From Stramonita haemastoma (lineage: Eukaryota; Mollusca; Gastropoda; Neogastropoda; Muricidae): DNA of 12,354 bases. Below, piece by piece: positions 1 through 9,632 of this stretch. Positions within the stretch are counted from its first letter, which is position 1, and the number at the start of each line of letters is the position of its first letter. The stretch covers positions 24,019,886 to 24,032,239 of the forward strand of contig CM060344.1 of NCBI GenBank assembly GCA_030674155.1. The letters are read 5' to 3'. Position numbers and translations under genes: made by a program. Below the pieces are notes generated by a model. That model worked only from the letters and a program-made list of their open reading frames with translations, was not told where the DNA came from and made no database searches.

Positions 1-2705
1 AATCTCTTTATAGCAAATGTGTGAACTTTTTCAATTCGCTTGCCTTCTTCATACAATCCCCAAACCTCAGATGCATACGTTAATATTGGTTCTATCTGAG
101 TATCAAACATCTTCCAAAACAGTTTTAGATCTATGGTATTCAGTTTTTTCATAGATTTCTGTATTTCCATAACTCCTCTTTTTCCTCTGTTACAAACATC
201 TACCAAGGCACTATTAATGCTCAGCTTTGTTGTGAAACCCATCCCCAAATATTTATATGAATTGGTAACCTTAATTTCTTCATTCCCATACATCCACTTT
301 TCCCTAGAACCTAAGTACCCTCCCTTTCTAAACACCATTACATTAGTCTTTTCAAGATTGACAACCAAGCATAATCTATCTGATTCTCTCTTAAGTCTGT
401 TCAACTGATTTTGGAGACCAATAGCAGATTCAGATAATAAGACAACATCATCAGCAAACAATAATAGAAATATTTCAACAGTATCAGTCATTAGTTGAAT
501 GCCATGCTTTCCTGCTCTGGATACTTCAAGAGCCAATTCATTTATAAATAGAGAGAACAATAGGGGACTGAGTAAACAACCTTGTTTTACTCCTTTTGGA
601 CAAGCAAAATAATCTGAATAATTACTCTTATCACGCACACATGCCAAAACAGAGTTATAAACACTTCGTACCGCCTTATACAATTTTCCACATACACCAC
701 ATTTCCTCAATACTTCCCACAAATTGTTTCTATTGACTGAGTCAAATGCCTTTCTAAAATCTACAAAGGCAACATAGAGTTTAGTGTGTCGTTGCAAGAA
801 TTTTTGAACAATGGCAAAAAGCGTAAAAATATGGTCAACTGTAGAATAGCCTGCTCTAAAGCCTGCTTGTTGTTCAATTATTTTATCTTCTTCCATAGCC
901 CATCTAGAAAGCCTTTTGGTTAAAATATCTGTGTATATCTTGCTAACCACACTAGTTAAAGCTATTCCACGATAATTACCTGGTTGGTCTATATCCCCTT
1001 TCTTATAGATGGGTACAATCATAGATTTTGACCATTCCACAGGAAAAAGGCCAAAATCAAAGAGTTTATTGAAATAGGCAACAAGAAAATCAATGACCTC
1101 ATTACCAGCATGTTTCAACATTTCGCTGACAATCTTGTCAGGACCTGCACTCTTTCCAGACTTGAGTTTACCAATGCTGGCTACAACCTCTTGTCTAGAA
1201 ATTGACTCATTACAGGTTGCCATGGAAATATCTGATAAGTCACCCTCTTCAATTTCAACACTTTCTTCTTGCTGTGGTACATCATCTTCTCCATTAAACA
1301 GTGTAAAGAAATGGTCGTACCACTGATTAATGCTAATGTTATTGTAAATTACTCTTTTTCTGTTAACTGACCTAATAATTTGCCAAAACAATTTTGCATC
1401 ATGAATTGATTCTTTAAGCTTTTTTAATCTTGATTCATCAAATTCATTTTTCTTCCTTTTTAACAAAAGTTTATATTGATTTCTTTCTGTTACATATGCT
1501 ATCCTCTTTTCATCAAACAACCTTTTAGATCGTTTAAATTTTCTTAATAACCCTCTCACTGTTCTTTTCTTTCGTTTACATTCATCATCAAACCAGTCAT
1601 TTGTTCTTTTCCTATTACCTGTCGTTCTTACCATGCAAGCAGCTGCACTGTACAGTGATTCCATGAATATGTTCAAAGAGCTGTCAATATCAGTATTGAT
1701 AGATATGACAGCCTGCTCTATCTTCTGTTTGAAGACTGCGGATTTTTGTTCCTCTACATAAGTGTGTAGACAGTCTTCAAACCAGATAAAACGATCCTCA
1801 GTGCTTGCATTGTCTACTTTCTGTGGACTGATGTCTTCCTCTGTTTTTTTCCATATGAATTCAACTGGCAGATGCCAAGAATCAATATGGTCACTGACAT
1901 TAAGTTCACAGCAGTTGAGAGAAAGCATATCTTTTGACAAAATAACATAATCAATTACACTGCATCCATGTGGTGAAACATATGTGAAATCTCCACTAGA
2001 GACACTATCACAACAACCATTCAGTATGACACAATCAAACATGAAACATAAGTTTAACAGGGACTGGCCATAGTTATTAACAGTGATATCTTTTGAACTT
2101 CGCTGTAAAACATCGTTACCTAAAAAGTCATCAATATTATCATCATCATCGAAGCAAGATGCAAAGTTAACTACATCCTCCTGACATGGCTGTGCGCTCC
2201 CGGTTCTTGCATTCAGATCACCAAGGATCAGTAAATGCATGCTATTGTTTTGTAGAACTTGCATGAGGCTTTCTTCTAAGTTTACTATACCATCTTTAAT
2301 CGCCATTGTGTCATACAACGGACCATTTTCTGGTACAACGTAACATGCCATCATCAGTACATCCTTGTCACAGTTAAACACAGACTTCTTAACCTTAACA
2401 GCTACAGTATTTTCACAAACAATATTAACTACTGAGATATAAGCTGACAAGGATTTCTGAATTAGCAAAAGAACACCACCTGAATTCCTGCCTAAACGAG
2501 ACAATCTTTTAGCAGGAGCAGCAACTTTAACAAAATCATGAAAAATTCCACTATAATCAAATGAATCATCAATGAATGTTTCTGTCAAACAAACAACGTT
2601 AAAAGTAGAAACGTAATCAATGAAAGCGGTATTATTTAATTTACTGTACAAATTTTCAACATTGTAAATAAGGAATTTCAAAGTCCCAAGATGGTCCAGC
2701 CTGTC
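1..2705 (-). CDS. Non-LTR retrotransposon ORF2: APE endonuclease and reverse transcriptase, C-terminus outside window
   Basis: I translated one continuous frame of 901 codons (codon phase 3k to 3k+2 on the plus strand) and found no internal stop or frameshift. Counting from the codon after the TAG, the endonuclease spans about residues 8-275: YNVENL (14-19), TET with E42, GDLNARTG (162-169), SVIDYVILS (249-257) and SDH (271-273). A Lys/Arg-rich linker follows. The reverse transcriptase then shows VPIYKKGD (from 564), NYRGIAL (577), QAGFR (613-617), VDFRKAFD (648-655, catalytic D649), GVKQGCLLSP (705-714) and FADD (750-753, catalytic pair D752-D753). The thumb region YKYLG and the segment PILTYASEVWG follow, and the frame is still open at the window edge. 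Such proteins nick target DNA and reverse-transcribe the element RNA at the nick. No methionine lies before residues 118-119, inside the endonuclease, so the real start must be upstream of the TAG at 2706-2708 or be lost. All catalytic motifs I looked for are present. I cannot assign the clade with confidence. Confidence 0.93.
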
Positions 2706-2995
2706 CTATGGTGCGTTACGTGTTGACCGTCTGGGTCGCGCATTGTTGGCTGGGCACTTGTTGACAGGAGGGGAAGAACGAGGGGACCAGGAGTGGCGCA
2801 AACCCGTACCGGACTGACTGCCACGTGCAGAATTCCCTCTTACACCACGTTGACCACGTGCAGTTGGTGTCGTGTCACTCTGACTGTCCTGGTTCAAGTG
2901 AAGGGAGGAATCCCCCTCCCCGCTTTCCTCGTTCCGACCACGTGCTTTACGTGCTCTGTGGCTGTGGCTGCCCAACTTGGAACCAAGAGGGGAAT

Positions 2996-3000
<5 letters not shown>
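1..3000 (-). mobile_element. Non-LTR retrotransposon (LINE), 3' end outside window
   Basis: This is the extent of the element that carries the endonuclease/RT frame. Its 3' end lies beyond position 1. Its 5' boundary is uncertain: either at the (GA)n tract starting at 3001 or at the composition change near 2705. I could not identify a target-site duplication, because the other end is missing. Confidence 0.8.

Positions 3001-3046
<46 letters not shown>
3001..3046. repeat. (GA)n microsatellite
   Basis: About 22 uninterrupted AG/GA dinucleotides end in GGGAGAC. The tract sits between the retrotransposon N-terminal region and the (AAGGC)n repeat. Confidence 0.97.
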
Positions 3047-3049
<3 letters not shown>

Positions 3050-3050
3050 C

Positions 3051-3092
3051 AAGGCAAGGCAAGGCAAGGCAAGGCAAGGCAAGGCAAGGCAA
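3051..3092. repeat. (AAGGC)8 pentanucleotide repeat
   Basis: There are eight perfect AAGGC copies followed by AA. Read on the minus strand it is (GCCTT)8 lying a few bases downstream of an AATAAA signal, so it may be the 3' tail of a retroelement rather than an independent microsatellite. Confidence 0.97.
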
Positions 3093-3290
3093 AGTATTTT
3101 ATTCGAGGATAATAGATAAGCACTCGTGTGCTTTTTTACATCCAGTCCCCGCCCTTTTCAGGGATACATCAAATTGAGAAGATACTAAACAATAAAACTT
3201 TACGCAATACCAAACAACACCCAAGAATAAGGACACTATATATGATAAGGTAATAAAAAAAATGCACTCGTTCAGAAACAAAAATCTGAA
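3051..3290 (-). mobile_element. Putative retroelement 3' end with AATAAA and (TTGCC)n tail
   Basis: On the minus strand the sequence runs through an AT-rich stretch to AATAAA (3103-3098), then ACTTTGCC and the pentamer tail. Non-LTR elements often end in a short tandem tail just after a poly(A) signal, which this resembles. The short block CCTGAAAAGGGCGGGGACTG upstream also looks like 3' UTR. No coding sequence remains, and the 5' limit is arbitrary. It could instead be unique DNA beside a microsatellite. Confidence 0.35.
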
Positions 3291-3357
3291 GTGACAATTA
3301 AAGATTTGATTATGGAAGAGATGAAAGCATTAATAGATAAAGAGCAAACAAGAGAAC

Positions 3358-3480
<123 letters not shown>

Positions 3481-3744
3481 CTTTTGAGTGTTTTTTTTTT
3501 CTTTTGTTTTTGTTAGTGATGTTACTTGTATTTTCAATAGGCATATTGTATTTTTGAGGCTGTTGAAATTGTCTTGGTTAATTAATGTTGGTGAATTTTT
3601 TTTTGCTTTTGTTTTTTTGTTGCTTTTTGTGTGTTTTGTTTTTTCTTTTTTTTTCTTTAGATAGATGGCTTGATGAAAAAAACCAAATCAAAGCTTATTC
3701 AATGTACCATTTGAAAATAAAATTTTGATTGATTGATTGATTGA
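3481..3744 (+). mobile_element. Putative LINE 3' UTR with AATAAA and (TTGA)5 tail
   Basis: A T-rich stretch with many poly(T) runs leads into CAAAGCTTATTCAATGTACC, an AATAAA signal at 3716-3721 and then five TTGA repeats (3725-3744). A short tetranucleotide tail directly after a poly(A) signal is typical of the 3' ends of several LINE clades, including CR1/L2-type elements. No reverse transcriptase sequence is left, so this would be a severely 5'-truncated copy. The (GA)n tract lies immediately 5'. The class assignment is an inference from the tail alone. Confidence 0.45.
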
Positions 3745-4156
3745 CACACAGAGTACATTGGATTAATACATTCTCTTTAAGTGTAGGACAAACATGCTCC
3801 CTGTATAAGAAAGAATTAAACTTCCTTAGCTAAAATAAGATACTGAATCAGAGATAAACTTCAGAAACTATCTTAACCCATAGTGCAAATGAACAATTTA
3901 GGATAGAAAGGTACGAAGCTAATTCTCTTTTACACAGATCAAAGCCTAGTTATTGCACATCCCTAGATAATCAAATGTTTAAAAAATAGCAAGCATAGAC
4001 ACAACGACTTGCAATTATTTCCAAGACCCAGAAACAAACTGTACAAATCGAGCTTTTTGTATTTAGGATAGGCTCCCAAAACATTGAAACTTATCAAAAA
4101 CACAGATCAGTTTCAAAGGCTTCTAAAAGTATAATTATTTAATAAATTATTAATTG
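3745..4156. other. Intergenic DNA, nothing recognised
   Basis: This is AT-rich sequence without an ORF longer than chance, a microsatellite or recognisable repeat domains. It separates the (TTGA)n tail from SINE copy A. Confidence 0.6.
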
Positions 4157-4278
4157 TTGTGGTTGTCTAGAGGTAATGCGCCTGTCTAAAAAGCGAAAAG
4201 TCCGGGTCAAAGTGTGCGGTGGTTCGAATCCCGTTTGGGCCCAAAACTTGTTCTCTATCCATTCTATCATGAGTGGTG

Positions 4279-4309
<31 letters not shown>

Positions 4310-4540
4310 CATGTGTTACACATCATAATTTAGCGCACGTGAAAGAACCCACGGCAACAAGAGGTTTGCCCCTGGCAAAACTCTGTAGAAAAAAGCCACT
4401 CTGATAGGGGAAACAAATACACCTGCAGACAGGAAAAAGAAAAAAATGGGTAGTCACTGTACTTGTGGTGACGCACTCTTCCGGGGAGAGCAGCCTGAAT
4501 TTCACGCAGAGTAATCTGCTGTGACATAAAGTGGTTTAGA
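4157..4540 (+). mobile_element. tRNA-derived SINE, copy A
   Basis: The head has Pol III-like boxes: an A-box-like TCTAGAGGTAATGCGCCTG (4167-4185) and a good B box GGTTCGAATCC (4221-4231). The head is not a complete tRNA cloverleaf. The body contains the block GATGAGACAATAAACCGAGG (4287-4306), then TTAGCGCACGTGAAAGAACC (4331-4350) and CCACTCTGATAGGGGAAAC. The 3' part carries GGGGAGAGCAGCCTGAATTT and CTGCTGTGACATAAAGTGG. All of these blocks recur, in order and reverse-complemented, in copies B and C. I associate this body with gastropod and bivalve SINEs from memory. No clear target-site duplication was found. Confidence 0.88.
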
Positions 4541-4639
4541 AGACAATTTGTAAACTTGTACAGTGATCTTTCCTTTACGCCTCCTCCTTTTCTGTTACAC
4601 TTGAACGTGTTTGTAGTGGACTTTATTGTTACCCTTTTT
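4541..4639. other. Spacer between tail-to-tail SINEs A and B
   Basis: About 100 bp of T/C-rich DNA separates the 3' ends of the two convergent SINE copies. If both were transcribed together this would be the loop of a hairpin of about 400-bp arms. Confidence 0.6.
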
Positions 4640-5046
4640 ACACTTTCACACCACTTTAAGTCACGGCACATCTCTATGTGTGAAGCTCGAGCTGCTCTTC
4701 CTGGGGAGAGCGCGTCACCAGAGAGCAGTGCCACCCATTTTTTTTCTTTCTTTTCCCGTCTGCAGCAGTATTGGCTTCCCTATCAGAGTGGCTGTTTTCT
4801 ATTAAATTTTGCCAGGAACAACTCTCTTATTGCCGTGAATTATTTTTCCTTAGCTAAATATTTTTGGTAAGACACAGGACCTCGGTTTATCGACTCATCT
4901 GAAAGACTAGCACCCAGACCACCACTCATGGTCTAATGGATGGGGAACAGTTTGGGGCCTAGACAGGGGTCAAACTACCACACACACTTCCGACCCGGAC
5001 TTTTCAAATTTTTTGGCAGGCCCGTTACCTCTAGACCACCATCCAT
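4640..5046 (-). mobile_element. tRNA-derived SINE, copy B, opposite to copy A
   Basis: Read on the minus strand, the head starts near 5046 with GGTGGTCTAGAGGTAACGGG. The B-box region is degraded (GTAGTTTGACCCC). The central block is at 4900-4877 (GATGAGTCGATAAACCGAGG), and the 3' block includes the GGGAGAGC segment near 4697-4710. It ends with GTGACTTAAAGTGG around 4650. It is more diverged than copy C. The overlapping apparent ORFs on both strands are translation of the SINE body and are not genes. Confidence 0.87.
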
Positions 5047-5409
5047 TCAACAAATGGCAGGAAAGCTAAGAAGGCTTTTTCTTTTTTTTCAGTTGTAACT
5101 GAAATCAGTATAATGTGTGCATGAGCTGGGGAGCTGGCGGTGTCACTGATGTTATTGTTTTTATAAATGAGGTATGATCCAAGTTTATACAGTCATAAAT
5201 ATGTATTAATATATCTTATCTAGCAGTACCCATCTGCTGATGTGGTGATCTGATATTAGACCCCGACAGTTTTGTGTTGTTGTTGTCTTCAATTTTACGT
5301 CTGTTCACTCTCAGTGATATTAGACGATGTTGAACAAAAAAAACACCCAGAAAAAAAACAACCCTCAAAAACATGTGTCACCCTCCATCCTAAAAAACAA
5401 CAAATACAA
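5047..5409. other. Intergenic DNA, nothing recognised
   Basis: AT-rich sequence with several A runs and no supported gene. It leads into the poly(C) tract. Confidence 0.6.
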
Positions 5410-5425
5410 CCCCCCCCCCCCCCCC
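5410..5425. repeat. (C)16 homopolymer
   Basis: Sixteen consecutive C residues lie in an otherwise A-rich context with several A runs just upstream. The length is likely to be unreliable in sequencing. Confidence 0.95.
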
Positions 5426-5962
5426 AGCCCATAGGGAAACTTGGTTATGCAATAGAAATAACAGAAATATAAGAACTCATTAACGTTAATAAACTATAAC
5501 AAATGTCCTATCGGACTATGATAGAGACCCTTTACAATTTCAAATGCCAATTTTAAATTACTGAATATGTTGGTGAGAGAGTTTTCAGAAAAATGGGGCA
5601 TGAAAGGCTTTACACTCTTGCAGTCAAAAAGTATATGAGTATTAGTAATATTTCACCACACAGACATTTACCATTTTTGCTGAACTTGGTTATCAATGCG
5701 TTTAGTTTCATTCTATAAAAATAATAGTGTATTAATTCTTCTTGATGTGAAAACATTTACACAAGTCCCATATAAGCTTTGCTTGTTGTACTCATATCAT
5801 ATACTGTTGCTTGTTGTTTTCTGAACAAATAAAACTGTTTAAACCAAGTCTTTGCGTAGTTGACAACTGTTAACTTATCGGTATTGATCACAGTTCTATT
5901 TAAAAATATCTTATTTTGCTGATTAGTTTTGGTGACATTTCTCCATGATTTTTGTTCAACCA
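5426..5962. other. Intergenic DNA, nothing recognised
   Basis: AT-rich sequence without a supported gene. Small ORFs here have no recognisable motif and occur at chance length. Confidence 0.6.
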
Positions 5963-5988
5963 ATTGTGTTTGTGTGTGTGTGTGTGTG

Positions 5989-6055
<67 letters not shown>
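5963..6055. repeat. (GT)n microsatellite
   Basis: About 90 bp of TG/GT dinucleotides with one TGTTGTG interruption near 5990. It lies close to the 3' end of SINE copy C, from which it is separated by a short T-rich stretch. This is Z-DNA-prone sequence. Confidence 0.97.
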
Positions 6056-6056
<1 letters not shown>

Positions 6057-6079
6057 ATCATGGGTGATTTTTTTTTGTA

Positions 6080-6306
6080 TTTTGTACTACTTTATGTCAC
6101 AGCAGATTTCTCTGCTGAAATTCAGGCTGCTCTCCCCGGGGAGAGTGCGTCGCCACATGTGCAGCGTATATCCATTTCTTTTTCTTGCACACAACTGTAT
6201 TTGTTTCCCTATCAGAGTGGCTTTTTTCTACAAAATTTTGCCAGGGTCAGCCCCCTTATTGTCGTGGGTTCTTTTATGTGCGCTAAATAGTGGTGTGTAA
6301 CACACG

Positions 6307-6337
<31 letters not shown>

Positions 6338-6485
6338 TAGCGCCCAGACAACTGGTGCACCACTCAGGGTCTAATGGATGGGGAAAAAGTTTGGGTCTAA
6401 ACGAGGTACAAACCACACACACACTCCGACCTGGACTTTTTGCTTTCTAGGCAAGGCGTGTTACCACATAGACCACCGATCCACT
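6080..6485 (-). mobile_element. tRNA-derived SINE, copy C
   Basis: On the minus strand the head begins near 6485 with GGTGGTCTATGTGGTAACAC. The B-box site is degraded. The central block at 6330-6307 reads GATGAGACGATAAACCGAGG and is followed by TTAGCGCACATAAAAGAACC. The 3' part carries CCCGGGGAGAGCAGCCTGAA (6147-6128) and the inverted sequence CAGCAGATTTCTCTGCTG (6102-6119). It matches copy A closely at the 3' end, so A and C are the better preserved copies. Confidence 0.88.
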
Positions 6486-7254
<769 letters not shown>

Positions 7255-7354
7255 NNNNNNNNNNNNNNNNNNNNNNNNNNNNNNNNNNNNNNNNNNNNNN
7301 NNNNNNNNNNNNNNNNNNNNNNNNNNNNNNNNNNNNNNNNNNNNNNNNNNNNNN
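7255..7354. other. Assembly gap, exactly 100 N
   Basis: One hundred N residues, a conventional placeholder length, so the true size is unknown. It begins right after a compound microsatellite and ends inside a SINE body. Confidence 0.98.
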
Positions 7355-7494
7355 CATCCGAAAGACTTTGGGGGAGAGCAGAGTCAGCACTGAAGTCAAC
7401 TCCAGGAGAAAAATCCCCCCGACTGGGAATCGAACCCAGGTGGTCAAATTGCGAGGGCAATGTTCTGACCACTAGGCTATCCCGTCCCTTAGTG
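7355..7494 (-). mobile_element. tRNA-derived SINE, copy D, partial, with a different head
   Basis: On the minus strand the head starts near 7491 with GGGACGGGATAGCCTAGTGG, where TAGCCTAGTGG fits an A box. The B box GGTTCGATTCC is at 7439-7429, followed by CAGTCGGGG. The acceptor ends do not pair as in a functional tRNA, so I call it a SINE head. The body then reaches AGTCTTTCGGATG (7367-7355) immediately before the Ns. The same 13 bases precede AGACGATAAACCGAGG in copy C, so the hidden part is probably the shared central domain. The head itself is unlike those of copies A-C. Confidence 0.78.
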
Positions 7495-7598
7495 AGATCA
7501 TAGGGTGTCAGCAAGTCTCTAGTTGACTCATTACGATCTATTTGAGGGCTGCACCTTTTAACATCACCATCATCATACAAGCTTGTGCTCCAACAACT
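7495..7598. other. Short unique segment between SINE D and the satellite
   Basis: About 100 bp with a CAT-rich stretch (ACATCACCATCATCATAC) and no recognised feature. The satellite begins abruptly at its GTATGCATAC motif. Confidence 0.6.
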
Positions 7599-8831
7599 GT
7601 ATGCATACACCCTCCCCTGCCATCTTCCGTGTGTGTGGCGCCGGACTTGTGGCGACCCCGCCCGCCCCGATAGCTGACAAAGCTAGTTTCTGGCCAGGAA
7701 ACCTGCTAAAGTGTACGCAACAAAAACCAAGCAGGGCGCACAATAATAATGACAGTATACAGCCATATAATACACCAAACCAATCTGCAGGGTGTCCGCC
7801 ACATGCGTGCACACAAACAAACACACTGACAAACACCAGCGCGCGCGCGCGTGCGCGCACGTATACCCACCCCCCTGCCAAAAAGGTGCAGTTTAGGGCA
7901 AAGACGGGACCCATAGAGCTGTTTTCAGGCCCGTCCCATTCCGGCTTTTGCAGGGTTACAGACCCCAAGGCACCAAGACAGTACGCCACTGTATGCATAC
8001 ACCCTCCCCTGCCATCTTTTATGTGTGTGGCGCCGGACTTGTGGCGACCCCGCCCGCCCCGATAGCTGACAAAGCTAGTTTCTGGCCAGGAAATCTGCTA
8101 AAGTGTACGCAACAAAAACCAAGCAGGGCGCACAATAATAATGACAGTATACAGCCATATGATACACCAAACCAATCTGCAGGGTGCCCGCCATATGCGC
8201 GCACACAAACAAACACACTGACAAACACCAGCGCGCTCGCGGGTGCGCGCACGTATACCCACCCCCCTGCGAAAAAGGTGCAGTTTAGGGCAAAGACGGG
8301 ACCCAAAGAGCCGTTTTCAGACCCGCACTACCCCGGCTTTTGCAGGGTTACAGACCCCAAGGCACCAAGACAGTACGCCACTGTATGCATACACCCTCCC
8401 CTGCCATCTTTTATGTGTGTGGCGCCGGACTTGTGGCGACCCCGCCCGCCCCGATAGCTGAGAAAGCTAGTTTCTGGCCAGGAAATCTGCTAGAATGTAC
8501 GCAACAAAAACCAAGCAGGACGCACAATAATAATGACAGTATACAGCCATATGATACACCAAACCAATCTGCAGGGTGCCCGCCATATGCGCGCACACAA
8601 ACAAACACACTGACAAACACCAACGCGCTCGCGCGTGTGCGGACTCATACCCAACCCCCGGCCAAAAAGATCCGGTTTGGGGAAAAGACGGGACCATAAA
8701 GCTGTTTTCAGGCCCGCCCTACCCCGGCTTTTGCAGGGTTACAGACCCCAAGGCACAAAGACAGTACGCCACTGTATGCATACACCCTCCCCTGCCATCT
8801 TTTATGTGTGTGGCGCCGGACTTTTGGCGAC
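7599..8831 (+). repeat. Satellite array, left arm, subtype A (three full units and the start of a fourth)
   Basis: The tandem period is set by the perfect palindrome GTATGCATAC at 7599, 7991, 8383 and 8774, giving units of 392, 392 and 391 bp. Units 1-3 are nearly identical to each other. Each contains a fixed CACACAAACAAACACACTGA block, an alternating CG-rich tract (7839-7866 in unit 1) and a polypyrimidine CCCACCCCCCTGC. Subtype A is marked by CCCGCCCGCCCCGATAGCTG after GGCGAC. Unit 4 is A-like for its first 58 bp and then switches to subtype B. I define the left-arm direction as plus unit orientation. Apparent ORFs are open because the repeat is GC-rich and stop-poor. I do not call a gene. 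Confidence 0.95.
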
Positions 8832-9632
8832 GACACAGCGCCCAAGAGCTAAAAAAGCGTGTTTGTCGGAGGGAAAGCGGGTAAGTGTAGGCCACCGAAA
8901 TCCTGCCGTGCGCGCAAGAATAAGGACAATATACAGCAATATCATGCACCACAGCAAACTGGCGGGTCCCCTCCACATGAACGCACACCAACCAACACAC
9001 TGACAAACACCAGCGCGCTAGCGCGTGCGCGAATGCATACCCACCCCCCTGCAGAAAAAGCCGCCATTTGGCGCCAAGATGCCACCCAAATATCCGTTTT
9101 CAGCCCCGCCCGACCCGGACTTTTGCAGGGTAAAAGATCCCACGGCACCAAGACAATATGGCAGCGTATGCATACACGCTCCCCGACCATCTTGCATATG
9201 TGTGGCGCCGGATTTGCGGCGACGACACAGCGCCCAAGAGCTAAGAAAGCATGTTTGTCGGAGGGAAAGCGGGTAAGTGTAGGCCACCGAAATCCTGCCG
9301 TGCGCGCAAGAATAAGGACAATATACAGCAATATCATGCACCACAGGAAAGTGGCGGGTCACCTCCACATGCGCGCACACCAACCAACACACTGACAAAC
9401 GCCCGCGCGCTAGCGCACGCGCGAATGCATACCCAGGTCGCTGCAGAAAAAGCCGCCGTTTGGCGCCAAGATGTCACCCAAATATCCGTTTTCAGCCCCA
9501 CCCGACCCCGACTGTTGCACGGTAAAAAATCCCACGGCACCAAGACAATATGGCAGCGTATGCATACACGCTCCCCGACCATCTTCCATATGCGTGGAGC
9601 CGGATTTGCGGCGACGACACTGCGCCCAAGAG
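8832..9632 (+). repeat. Satellite array, left arm, subtype B (two units and a 75-bp stub)
   Basis: GTATGCATAC recurs at 9166 and 9558 (spacing 392, 392). Subtype B differs from A by GACACAGCGCCCAAGAGCTA after GGCGAC, by GTTTGTCGGAGGGAAAGCGG, and by the CATGCACCACAG block. The third B unit, starting at 9558, is cut at about +74, just after CCCAAGAGC, where the array inverts. The two full B units are close copies. Confidence 0.93.

Larger units (their letters stand above)
2706..3092 (-). pseudogene. Probable N-terminal part of the same retrotransposon ORF, separated by one in-frame amber codon
   Basis: This frame is open from an ATG at 3092-3090 down to TAG at 2708-2706 and is in the same reading phase as the endonuclease frame that begins at the very next codon. 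The translated (AAGGC)n and (GA)n tracts give meaningless Leu/Pro and Ser/Leu runs, so the ATG is probably not a natural start. The part worth keeping is about 2709-2999: a hydrophilic stretch rich in Arg, Gly and Ser with RG pairs (ARGQRGVRGNSARGSQ) and a basic end (RPRRSTR). It is clearly more GC-rich than the endonuclease/RT frame. A basic, low-complexity linker before the endonuclease is common in LINE proteins, which favours one broken ORF. The alternative is that the LINE is 5'-truncated near 2705 and fused by chance to unrelated DNA. I recognise no folded domain. Confidence 0.45.

Noticed and set aside
133..1950. Plus-strand ORFs at 133-408, 1093-1326 and 1762-1950
   Set aside because: They are antisense shadows of the reverse transcriptase and endonuclease frame.
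4157..4233. tRNA gene at the head of SINE copy A
   Set aside because: A-box-like and B-box motifs are present, but no cloverleaf with paired acceptor ends can be drawn. The same head recurs with a SINE body in copies B and C.
5929..6300. ORFs with long Cys/Val repeats
   Set aside because: Translation of the (GT)n tract continuing into SINE copy C in antisense.
7413..7491. tRNA gene on the minus strand near the gap
   Set aside because: Good A and B boxes, but the acceptor stem does not pair and a SINE-like body follows directly.
7599..9632. Tandem Helitron termini (AAGAGCTAA read as a CTRR-like end)
   Set aside because: Subtype A has CTGA at this place, no consistent hairpin precedes it and no Rep/helicase coding sequence is present.
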